From JBCCAG01 sp050331115 (GTDB lineage Bacteria; Cyanobacteriota; Cyanobacteriia; CAKZMO01): a stretch of 64,000 bases of DNA. This document shows, in pieces, positions 7,197 through 14,509 of the stretch (positions are counted from its first letter, which is position 1; each line of letters opens with the position of its first letter). The notes beneath the pieces were generated by a model, which worked only from the letters and a program-made list of their open reading frames with translations, made no database searches and was not told the origin of the DNA. The DNA is taken from assembly GCA_050331115.1 (NCBI GenBank), contig JBHJHD010000093.1, positions 1 through 64,000 of the forward strand, in the 5' to 3' direction. Both the position numbers and the translations under genes were made by a program.

Positions 7197-7772
7197 CTAC
7201 AGATCATCAAACAGCTTGTCTTCAAGCTGGGGGCGCATGGTTTGAAACTCTTCTGGGCTGAGCAGCTTAGGCTCGCCGTTTTCCTGCACCCGGGCAAAAA
7301 TCAGCAGCGGATCGGTGGGGGTGCATATGGAGTATTTTTGATCTTTATAGTAGAAATCCGCCAGCAGCTGCAGCTGCTCAGGCGACATCTCATCCTCATC
7401 CTCACCCAGGTCAAGGGTGATTAAGGTCTCTTCGTCTGGCTGCGGCAGCTCTCCTGTGGCGGTCAGCGTCAGGGCGGTATGCTCTAGGGTCATATCCTGC
7501 TCCGCCAAGACAGCGCGGGCTGTGGGAAAGACTTCCTCAAGCTCCTCGTCTGGAATATCTAGCAGCGTTTCGTCCTCGTCGTCGCCCTCGTCCCAAGCAA
7601 AAATCTCGATGGGAATGTGGATAGGCATTAACAAGACGTATTCTTGATCGTCGATCTCGATAGAGTGCTCTACATAGCAGGGCAGCGATCGCCCCGAGCC
7701 ATCCCCTAAAGTGACAACCTCTGTGTTGGGGTTGGGGAGATTATCGCTGTCATTCATATTTTCCTTAGCCAT
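7197..7772 (-). CDS. DUF3727 domain protein
   Basis: 191 residues from the ATG at 7772. That start has a GAAGGGAA site about 6 nt upstream; the frame is open to 7874 but would then overlap ruvX. The protein is acidic, with runs such as DEGDDEDE and GEDEDE, and matches the cyanobacterial/plastid DUF3727 family (LPCYVEHSIEIDDQEYVLL, then a C-terminal ADFYYKDQKYSI region). Function is unknown. It lies between ruvX (71 bp) and mltG (69 bp) on the minus strand, an order I recall from other cyanobacteria. Confidence 0.85.
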   Translation of the reverse strand: MAKENMNDSDNLPNPNTEVVTLGDGSGRSLPCYVEHSIEIDDQEYVLLMPIHIPIEIFAWDEGDDEDETLLDIPDEELEEVFPTARAVLAEQDMTLEHTALTLTATGELPQPDEETLITLDLGEDEDEMSPEQLQLLADFYYKDQKYSICTPTDPLLIFARVQENGEPKLLSPEEFQTMRPQLEDKLFDDL

Positions 7773-7843
7773 AGCGCATTCCCTTCTAAACTGATACGGG
7801 CTGTACAACCCCACGTATGTGGATTTTATCAGTTTGTGACGCG

Positions 7844-8266
7844 CTACTTTTGCGGCGATCGCTCGTCTAGCCACTGCTGCAAAATAATGGCGGCAGCTCT
7901 ACGGTCCACCATGGCCTTATTTTGTGATGGAGACTGGCGGGCCGCCATCATTTGCTGCTCTGCCTCAAAAGAGGTGAGCCGCTCGTCGACGTATTCTACG
8001 GGCAGGCCTAGGGCGCGGCTCAGCCGCTTGCCCAGGCGCTGCACCTGTCTGGCCTGGGCGCCGACTTCGCCGTCTAGAGTGTAGGGCATCCCCACCACTA
8101 AAACCTCCACCTGTCGCTCCGCCACAAGCCGCTGGAGCTGGGCGACGTCTTGGCCAAAAGAGCGCCGCTCCAGAGTCATTAGGCCGGTGGCAATTAGGCC
8201 GGTGCGATCGCAGCCGGCGATGCCGATGCGCTTACGGCCTAGGTCTAGACCTAGTGCGGAGACCAC
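7844..8266 (-). CDS. ruvX: Holliday junction resolvase RuvX / YqgF
   Basis: 140 residues, normal for the family. RNase H-fold nuclease implicated in pre-16S rRNA processing and possibly Holliday junction resolution. Seen: LGLDLGRKRIGIAGCD with the first catalytic Asp, VVGMPYTLDG, YVDERLTSFEA with the second acidic site, and VDRRAAAIILQQWL with the last. The start is a GTG at 8266 that overlaps the end of the GNAT gene by 16 nt, which suggests coupled translation. Confidence 0.93.
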   Translation of the reverse strand: MVSALGLDLGRKRIGIAGCDRTGLIATGLMTLERRSFGQDVAQLQRLVAERQVEVLVVGMPYTLDGEVGAQARQVQRLGKRLSRALGLPVEYVDERLTSFEAEQQMMAARQSPSQNKAMVDRRAAAIILQQWLDERSPQK

Positions 8267-9621
8267 GCTCCCCCCTGATCGGCGCTACCGCTATTGCGAT
8301 CGCCATTCCGTCGGCTGCCGCTGGCTCGGCCGTCGGCTGTCGGCTCATCGGCGTCAGCCAGGCGTGCCGGCTCAGCTGAAGACGCGTCAGCCGGGCTTCC
8401 ATTGGGGCTAGAAGACGCTGCATCGAATAGAGATATGCGTCCCGGCACCGGCTTGCGGCTGGGCTGCAGCCCCTGCAGCACCTCCACCAGCTGCAGGTTC
8501 TCCAAAGAGACGGATTTAGACTCCCGCATCTTATGCCAGACCGAGCGGAACATCATCACCGTTTCCTGCTCTGGGGTAGCCCCCGTTTGCTTGAGGTAGG
8601 TCTCTCGCTCGGGCTGGTAGTCGGATGACGCCAGCTCAAGGGACTGCTTGGGATAGCCCTGGACCAGCTGCGCCATCTGGGAGAGAAGCTCAGGGTACAA
8701 GTAGGTATAGGCCGGGTGAACGGTGAGCTGAGCGCTATGGGGCTGGTGACCGGTCTTAGAGATACAGAGGTTGAAGTACCCAATGGCAGCTTTACGCTGC
8801 GGCTCAAATACGTAGCCTTTCACGGTCTCCTGCTGAGCCATCAGCCGCTTGACGCTGGCGACAGCGCCCCGGGCAAGGCCGGTGCGAAAGTCTGAAATAT
8901 GGCGATCGAAGGCCTGACGGACTAGGGGCGGCATCGATACGGTGTCGAGCTGATAGAGGAGGCTAGCGTCGGCGTTGCTGACCGGCCTGAGGTTGGGAAG
9001 ATCGACGGGCCGCTCCGAGAGTGTCTCTAGCAGCGAGGCGGAGAGAGACCAGTAGGTTTTCTGCGCTAGGGGCTGAAACCCGTTGGTGCGGTAAAGGCCA
9101 ATGCCGAGCTTATCGTTGACGCCGACCTCGACTAGCCAGATGCGGGCGCGCCATATTGTCTCTAGGCAGTGCCGCAGCAGCACCGATGCGGTATCGGTGG
9201 GCAGGCGCTTGACCGGCACTATTTCGGTGCGGGAGGACTCGGCAGGCGGGAGCTGAGCGCGCTTCATCAAGCTGCGCTTTGGCAGCACCGAGCGCAGCGG
9301 GTCGGCCGCTATGATCCGCTCAACGCGCCAGGTCGTACTGGTTCGATTAAATGGTGAGACCTGAATAAAGCCCTCTAGGCCCTGTAGACCTCCAGCAACA
9401 TAGCCTGAGAAGGCGTGCTGAAGCGGGTTGGGGAACAGGCTCAGACATTTCAAAGGCCCATACCACTGCCGCACCAGCGTGAGCTGCCGTCTAGCGCTTA
9501 TTACGCGGCTGTAGCTCTCGGTTTCGAAGCCGCTCTCGGACTGGATTAACGCCTCAATCGCCTCCAAATCACGGTAGTGAAGAGGCCGAATATTTAGGGA
9601 CGATTGAGAATCTTGAGTCAT
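8251..9621 (-). CDS. GNAT-family N-acetyltransferase
   Basis: 456 residues, long for a GNAT protein. The N-terminus (IRPLHYRDLEAIEALI) and the WLVEVGVNDKLGIGLYRTNGF segment (about 190-210) look like the acyl-CoA-binding part of GNAT folds; a second half (215-390) could be a degenerate repeat of the fold. The last 60 residues are low-complexity Ala/Ser/Asp. The substrate is unknown. It is first in the minus-strand run and overlaps ruvX by 16 nt. The cyanobacterial family is recognisable; acetyltransferase activity is inferred. Confidence 0.75.
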   Translation of the reverse strand: MTQDSQSSLNIRPLHYRDLEAIEALIQSESGFETESYSRVISARRQLTLVRQWYGPLKCLSLFPNPLQHAFSGYVAGGLQGLEGFIQVSPFNRTSTTWRVERIIAADPLRSVLPKRSLMKRAQLPPAESSRTEIVPVKRLPTDTASVLLRHCLETIWRARIWLVEVGVNDKLGIGLYRTNGFQPLAQKTYWSLSASLLETLSERPVDLPNLRPVSNADASLLYQLDTVSMPPLVRQAFDRHISDFRTGLARGAVASVKRLMAQQETVKGYVFEPQRKAAIGYFNLCISKTGHQPHSAQLTVHPAYTYLYPELLSQMAQLVQGYPKQSLELASSDYQPERETYLKQTGATPEQETVMMFRSVWHKMRESKSVSLENLQLVEVLQGLQPSRKPVPGRISLFDAASSSPNGSPADASSAEPARLADADEPTADGRASGSRRNGDRNSGSADQGGAWSPH

Positions 9622-9791
9622 AGGATCACGGTGTAAGTTGATTTGACCAAAATTGAGTCAAACCCCACACCTAGACGCTAGCACATTTAGCCCCTAGAAT
9701 CTGGCGCAGCCTAGACCTGACGCCTGCGCCTTGTGGCCTACTTCTCTTTTTTTGAAGGGGCACCGTTTTCCTAAAGAGGCGGGTTGTTTCT

Positions 9792-10967
9792 CTAAGGGGC
9801 CGCGGGTGGCGTCGGCCGAATTAGCACAATCGGCGTCTGCTCATCGGCATTGCCCGCCGGGTTGCTCAGCAGCGCCTGCCGCAGCAGCGTTTCGGAAAGG
9901 CCAGGGGTCGCGGCCAGCACCTTAACGGCCCGCAGATCATTGACGTCAACGATCGCCGCCGACAGCCCGGTCTCTTGCTTAATTTGATTGACGATGCGCT
10001 CCGGGGACTGGGGCCCCAGCACGATGAACTGGTCATAGGGCGGCAGCGTCCCCGTCACGTCGTCAATGAGGCGGGCCTGATTGCCCGCAAACCGATAAAA
10101 GCCGCCGGGGCTGCCCAGCACTTTGAGCAGTGAGCCTCCGATAAAGGCCGCCGCCACCCGCCAAGCGCCAACGATGTCCACCAGGGCCTGCAGGCCGCAG
10201 GCGGTGGCCAGGCTGGAGGTGGGCATAAAGAAATAGCACAGCCGTTTGGCCACCCACCCTGGTCTAATCTCGCTGGGGTGCCGCAGCCGCCCCTGCATAA
10301 TGGCCAGCGGCGTTTCCCCAATCGTAACGATGTCGTTGGGCTTGGCGTAGGGCGCGACGTAGCGCTGAATGACTTCTACGGGGTTATCGAGGGGAGAGAG
10401 CAGGTGGGTGGGGACGGGAAACACCTCCCCTGCAGGGGTAGAGCGCGGGGTAAGCGGCCGGTCGCGGTCCGGAAAAGAGAGGGGCACCACCACATGTCGC
10501 GTCTTGGGGATGCGTCCCTGGGGACCGTAGGTGGTGTACCGCACCTTGACCCAGGCGGATTTGAGCGATCGCAGCCCCTCGCCGCGGATATCGATGGTCA
10601 CGGTGAGGCCCGTGGTTTTGGCCACTTTGACAATGTAGGCAAACCAGTAGCCGTCTGGGCGAGCGTCGGCGTCGGGGTGGTTAGGCTGCACGGTCACGGT
10701 GTGGGTGATATCGCTCAAGCCGTCGCCAGAGAGCAGGGTCACTTCTGCGGCCAGCTCAGGCACCATAATCTCTAGGGTGCGGGTTTGGTTTTGCAGCTCT
10801 AGCTGTCCCACCAAAATGTAGTGGTTGGGCTCGTAGGTGGGGAGCTCCCACGTTCCCAAGGTCATCGCCAGCTGATTGCCCGGACGGCGTCGGTACCGCA
10901 GCTCGAATGCGGCTAGCCCGGCAAGCGCCAAGACAACAAACCCGATCAAAATCGCTCCAATTCCCAT
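9792..10967 (-). CDS. CofE-like (F420-0:gamma-glutamyl ligase-related) protein
   Basis: 391 residues. Residues 3-20 are a membrane segment. The C-terminal part carries VIQRYVAPYAKPNDIVTIGETPLAIMQG-type sequence (in pieces: YAKPNDIVTIGE, LAIMQGRLRHP), then RLIDDVTGTLPPYDQF and SNPAGNADEQTPIVLIRP, which cyanobacterial databases usually label F420-0:gamma-glutamyl ligase. Cyanobacteria using F420 is not established here and no other F420 genes are visible, so a different amide-bond activity is possible. It stands alone, divergent from cruF. Confidence 0.75.
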   Translation of the reverse strand: MGIGAILIGFVVLALAGLAAFELRYRRRPGNQLAMTLGTWELPTYEPNHYILVGQLELQNQTRTLEIMVPELAAEVTLLSGDGLSDITHTVTVQPNHPDADARPDGYWFAYIVKVAKTTGLTVTIDIRGEGLRSLKSAWVKVRYTTYGPQGRIPKTRHVVVPLSFPDRDRPLTPRSTPAGEVFPVPTHLLSPLDNPVEVIQRYVAPYAKPNDIVTIGETPLAIMQGRLRHPSEIRPGWVAKRLCYFFMPTSSLATACGLQALVDIVGAWRVAAAFIGGSLLKVLGSPGGFYRFAGNQARLIDDVTGTLPPYDQFIVLGPQSPERIVNQIKQETGLSAAIVDVNDLRAVKVLAATPGLSETLLRQALLSNPAGNADEQTPIVLIRPTPPAAP

Positions 10968-11070
10968 ACCGCTGTGGATTATCCCCGCGCTTTACATCAG
11001 ACCCACACAGCACCGCCGGTCGCCCTGCGCGCCGCTATCATGGCGTACTGTACCACGCTCCGTTCCCCGA

Positions 11071-11108
11071 CCGAGCCCAGTCAACCGAGCCCAGTCAACC
11101 GAGCCCAA
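11071..11108. repeat. 14-bp tandem repeat upstream of the CofE-like gene
   Basis: CCGAGCCCAGTCAA twice in perfect tandem (11071-11098) plus CCGAGCCCAA. Confidence 0.85.
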
Positions 11109-11230
11109 TTGGCCAACAAATTGGCGATGCGGTTTACCAGTTAAGGAGTCATACAGTAAAATCGCTTAATATTGCTTAATAATAGAAGCAAGACGAACCA
11201 ATCGCACCGCACAGTGGTCTGGCGCGATCG

Positions 11231-11260
11231 CAGCGCCAAGGCCAGCAGCGCCAAGGCCGG
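11231..11260. repeat. 15-bp tandem repeat upstream of cruF
   Basis: CAGCGCCAAGGCCAG followed by CAGCGCCAAGGCCGG; one mismatch. Confidence 0.8.
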
Positions 11261-11393
11261 CGACGGTCCTGGATTCGCATCCGTTTGTGAGGTTTTGTTT
11301 TACTTTGTAGAGTAGTTCTATTTCTTCAATACGCTTTTCTCGCACCCTCGCTTGTCTAAGTCTCTAAGGAATAAAGTCTTTTAAGGAATCTCA

Positions 11394-12362
11394 ATGAAGC
11401 AGCTGATCATCGCTGAACGAGCCTGTTTAATTGGCCATCTGGTGTCGATGGCATTCGGCTTGGCGGGCCTTCTTCTGGTCATGCCCCACCCAGAATTTCT
11501 CCAGCACATCCCGGCCGGGGAGACCCTGTTTAGCTGGAGCATGGCCGGTGGCGGCGTGATGTACATCGTGCTGGGGACAATAGCCGTTGGCCTCTATGCC
11601 TATCGCACCTTGGGGCTGCAAAACCTGCTCTTGTTTATGGTGCCTGCGATCGCCATTTCCCTGGGCAGCGAGCTGCTGGGCACCGGCACGGGTTTTCCCT
11701 TCGGAGAATACAGCTACCTGAGCGGCCTGGGGTATAAAATCGCCGGTCGCGTGCCGTTTACCATTCCGCTGTCCTGGTTTTACCTAGGGCTCTCCTCATA
11801 TCTGCTGGCCCGCAGCGGCCTAGCGCCGCGCCCCAGTGAGGCGGGTTTCAGCGAAACGGGTTCTAGCGAGACGAGCCCTGATGGCAGCGGCATCCTCTGG
11901 CTGCGCCGACTTGGGGCTATTTTTCTCGGCTCCCTGCTGCTCACCTCGTGGGACTTTGTGCTCGATCCAGCCATGAGTCAGACGGCCATGCCGTTTTGGT
12001 ATTGGCACCAGCCTGGCCCTTTCTTCGGCATGCCCTATCAAAACTTCGCGGGCTGGCTGGGCACTGGGGTCGTCTTCATCGGTATCGCGGCTCTGCTGTG
12101 GCGCGGCCGCGTCGCCATCCAGCACCAAAGCCAGCTCACCCTACCCTTGGCGGTCTACCTCGGCAACTTTGGCTTTGCCATGGTGATGAGCATGGCAGCT
12201 GGGTTTTGGGTGCCCATTTTGCTGGGCATTTTGCTGGGGGTGGTTCCGGCCGTCCTCTGCTGGCAGCAGTCTAAATTTAACAGCACAGGTGGCATCGGGA
12301 CTGACCTCGATGTCGTAGCGCCGACCATGCCAGAGCCCGCCGGCGTGAGCGGCAGACAGTGA
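11394..12362 (+). CDS. cruF: Carotenoid 1',2'-hydratase CruF
   Basis: 322 residues, integral membrane, about seven hydrophobic helices. CruF hydrates the psi-end of gamma-carotene-type intermediates on the way to myxol glycosides (myxoxanthophyll). Family features seen include GSELLGTGTGFPFGEYSY, PFTIPLSWFYLGLSSYLLA, DFVLDPAMS and WYWHQPGPFFGMPYQNFAGW (listed in pieces). The ATG at 11394 follows AAGGAATCTC. An extra loop (SEAGFSETGSSETSP, residues 148-162) is encoded by three 15-bp units at 11835-11879. The stop overlaps the cruG start, so the pair is translationally coupled. Confidence 0.88.
   Translation: MKQLIIAERACLIGHLVSMAFGLAGLLLVMPHPEFLQHIPAGETLFSWSMAGGGVMYIVLGTIAVGLYAYRTLGLQNLLLFMVPAIAISLGSELLGTGTGFPFGEYSYLSGLGYKIAGRVPFTIPLSWFYLGLSSYLLARSGLAPRPSEAGFSETGSSETSPDGSGILWLRRLGAIFLGSLLLTSWDFVLDPAMSQTAMPFWYWHQPGPFFGMPYQNFAGWLGTGVVFIGIAALLWRGRVAIQHQSQLTLPLAVYLGNFGFAMVMSMAAGFWVPILLGILLGVVPAVLCWQQSKFNSTGGIGTDLDVVAPTMPEPAGVSGRQ
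11835..11879 (+). repeat. 15-bp repeat inside cruF
   Basis: Three degenerate 15-bp units in frame (AGTGAGGCGGGTTTC, AGCGAAACGGGTTCT, AGCGAGACGAGCCCT), giving S-E-x-x-x pentads in an inter-helix loop. Confidence 0.75.
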
Positions 12363-13597
12363 TTGTAGCTGGCGGCGGCAGCCTGTCGCTAAGCCTGAGC
12401 GAGCCGGCCCTGAGCGGGCTAGGGCTGCTGCTGCTGGCCATTCAGGTGCCCATGGCGGCGGTGCTGCTCTCACGCCTGCTGGAAGGCCCGGGTCGCCTGC
12501 CTCCCCTAGCGCCCCGCTCCGCCCCGGCGTCAGCGGCGGGCAAGGTGAGCGTCGTCGTGCCTACCCTCAACGAAGCCGAGCGCCTGTCCCCTTGCCTGGC
12601 AGGGCTAGCTCAGCAGGGGGACGAGCTGCGGGAAATTATCGTGGTGGATAGCTGCTCTACCGACGGCACGGTGGCGCTGGTGAAGCAAGCTCAGGCGACG
12701 GAGCCCCGGCTGCGGCTAATCAGCGATCCGCCGCTACCTACAGGTTGGGTGGGTCGACCTTGGGCGCTACACAACGGGTTTTTGGAAAGCTCTGAGGAGA
12801 GCGACTGGGTGTTGGGGGTAGATGCCGACACCTATCCCCAGCCTCAGCTGGTTGGCGCTCTAGTGCAGGCTGCGGAAGCACGGCGCTACGACATGGTCTC
12901 TCTATCGCCCCAGTTCATCCTTAGCGGGCCGGGAGAGTTCTGGCTGCAGCCGGCCCTGCTGATGACGCTGGTCTACCGATTTGGCCCCTCGGGCAGCCGC
13001 ACCGATGACGCGACGCGGGTGATGGCCAACGGTCAGTGCTTTCTAACGCGGCGATCGCTCCTCACCCAGCTGGGCGGCTACGAAAGCGCCCGGCGCTCCT
13101 TTTGCGACGACGTCACCCTGGCGCGGCGGGCGGCGGCGATGGGGGCCAAGGTGGGCTTCTGGGACGGCTCGCGGCTCTTAAAGGTGCGCATGTATGATGG
13201 CGTCGCGGAGCTGTGGCGCGAATGGGGGCGATCGCTAGACCTCAAGGATGCAGCGACGCCCCAGCAGACCTGGGGGGACGTGGGATTTTTGGCGGCGGTG
13301 CAGGGGCTGCCCCTGCTGGTTTGCCTTGTGTTTGGCTGGGGCTGGCTTGCGGGGACGCGTACGACGGTCTGTGGGGCAGCGCTGGGGCTCAACGCGGCGC
13401 TGGTGGTGGCTCGCGTGGCGCTGCTCTGGGCGATTGACGCGTCCTATGACAAAGAGAAGGCCAGCGGGCGCTGGGCATTTTGGCTCTCGCCGCTGGCGGA
13501 CCCGCTGGCGGTGGTGCGCATTGCCCTATCGGCGGGCCGCACCCCTACACAGTGGCGATCGCGCCAGTACGACGGGTTTGACGCCACCGCCAAATAG
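12359..13597 (+). CDS. cruG: 2'-O-glycosyltransferase CruG
   Basis: 412 residues. GT2-family glycosyltransferase that adds the sugar to the hydroxyl made by the CruF branch, completing myxol glycoside carotenoids. The core begins KVSVVVPTLNEAERL; DSCSTDGT and the metal-binding DADTYPQP follow; FCDDVTLARRAAA fits the acceptor region. Hydrophobic helices lie at the N-terminus (about 14-32) and in the last 120 residues. The GTG at 12359 shares 4 nt with the cruF stop (GTGA). Identification rests on the motif set plus the cruF neighbour. Confidence 0.85.
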   Translation: MIVAGGGSLSLSLSEPALSGLGLLLLAIQVPMAAVLLSRLLEGPGRLPPLAPRSAPASAAGKVSVVVPTLNEAERLSPCLAGLAQQGDELREIIVVDSCSTDGTVALVKQAQATEPRLRLISDPPLPTGWVGRPWALHNGFLESSEESDWVLGVDADTYPQPQLVGALVQAAEARRYDMVSLSPQFILSGPGEFWLQPALLMTLVYRFGPSGSRTDDATRVMANGQCFLTRRSLLTQLGGYESARRSFCDDVTLARRAAAMGAKVGFWDGSRLLKVRMYDGVAELWREWGRSLDLKDAATPQQTWGDVGFLAAVQGLPLLVCLVFGWGWLAGTRTTVCGAALGLNAALVVARVALLWAIDASYDKEKASGRWAFWLSPLADPLAVVRIALSAGRTPTQWRSRQYDGFDATAK

Positions 13598-13650
13598 GTT
13601 GTGCGGGCAGAGCCACGCTCTGCCCAGGCCATTCCCCCAGCACGCCAGCC

Positions 13651-13678
13651 AAAAAAAAGAGGGAGATTGCTCTCCCTC
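13651..13678 (-). terminator. Intrinsic terminator of the 132-residue unknown gene
   Basis: On the minus strand GAGGGAGA pairs perfectly with TCTCCCTC (13659-13666 and 13671-13678 on the plus strand), loop 4 nt, followed directly by eight T (13658-13651). Confidence 0.85.
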
Positions 13679-13765
13679 CATCGCATTCATTCACCTGTTG
13701 ACCCCATCGTAGGAACGACAGAGATTAATTAGGGACAGGCCTGTGCCAGTCTGCCAACAGCCCTA

Positions 13766-14164
13766 CTACTTGCGGATGTCTTTGGCCATGTTGCGAAACA
13801 TATCCATGTTGTTGTCGGGCTTACGCCGCTCTGAAGTGCTCTCTGACGGCTTAGAGATATTAGACGGCGGTTCTGCCGGCCGAAAAGACTGCATCTGCGC
13901 AGGCGGCGTACTGTTGGGTACGCTGTTGGTCACGCTCTCGGCAGCGTTGATGTCTTGGTCTGACGAGACGCTGCGAATGCGGGCATCCCCCTTAGGGAAA
14001 GTGCGCTTTACCGTTTTGGCGGTGCGCATATAGTCAATATCGCCGTAGGTTTTGGCGTCGTCGGGCTTGAGGTAGTAAGCCCCGGTATTTTTCGGCTTTG
14101 CGCCGCTGCTGGCATCAGTTTCAGCTTGCTTGGACCCAAACAGCCGTCGAATAAATCCTGTCAT
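13766..14164 (-). CDS. Conserved cyanobacterial protein of unknown function
   Basis: 132 residues from the ATG at 14164, chosen because it begins MTGFIRRLFGSK, a start I recognise in cyanobacterial homologues; the frame extends to 14278 without support. The middle AYYLKPDDAKTYGDIDYMR and TAKTVKRTFPKG are the conserved parts. The C-terminal half is polar, Ser/Pro-rich and probably disordered, ending in a charged helix (MFRNMAKDIRK). No membrane segment; function unknown. It has its own strong terminator. Confidence 0.75.
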   Translation of the reverse strand: MTGFIRRLFGSKQAETDASSGAKPKNTGAYYLKPDDAKTYGDIDYMRTAKTVKRTFPKGDARIRSVSSDQDINAAESVTNSVPNSTPPAQMQSFRPAEPPSNISKPSESTSERRKPDNNMDMFRNMAKDIRK

Positions 14165-14509
14165 TGTTTTTGAGCTTGCTGCCTTGTGAACGTCTTCGGG
14201 ACGACATCTTTGATCGATGTGTCGAATATTAATAAGTATTACAAATGTTAAGACGCCTGACAATGCCAGAGCGAGCAACTTACCGAAGTCGATGTCCTGC
14301 GCCAGAAGTGGAGGCCCTGCGCTAAAACTAACGGGGCGCTAGACAGAACCCGATCCTTCCTTTAAGCTTTATTGCACATTTGCTGTGCCTGGCCCGATGC
14401 ACTGGCCCGATGCACTGGCCCAAATGCGCTTAGCTGCTATCTCGCATAAGCTTGCCGATCTTTTCTTGCTTTGGCTCCTTTTCTGCTTTGGCCCTTTTCT
14501 GCTTTGGCT
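14165..14509. other. Intergenic region upstream of mutS
   Basis: 345 bp, divergent promoters expected. It holds a 13-bp tandem (CTGGCCCGATGCA type, around 14390-14425) and a 16-bp tandem (CCTTTTCTGCTTTGGC at 14477 and 14493) that ends 1 nt before the mutS start codon. No convincing promoter was identified. Confidence 0.6.
14477..14508 (+). repeat. 16-bp tandem repeat abutting the mutS start
   Basis: CCTTTTCTGCTTTGGC at 14477-14492 and 14493-14508, with a decayed copy before it. It occupies the position of the ribosome-binding site, and no purine-rich site is visible in front of the ATG at 14510. Confidence 0.85.

Larger units (their letters stand above)
10968..11393. other. Intergenic region between divergent CofE-like gene and cruF
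   Basis: 426 bp without a gene. It holds a 14-bp tandem repeat (CCGAGCCCAGTCAA at 11071 and 11085, partial third copy) and a 15-bp one (CAGCGCCAAGGCCAG at 11231, near copy at 11246). It probably contains both promoters, but no convincing -35/-10 pair was found. Confidence 0.6.
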
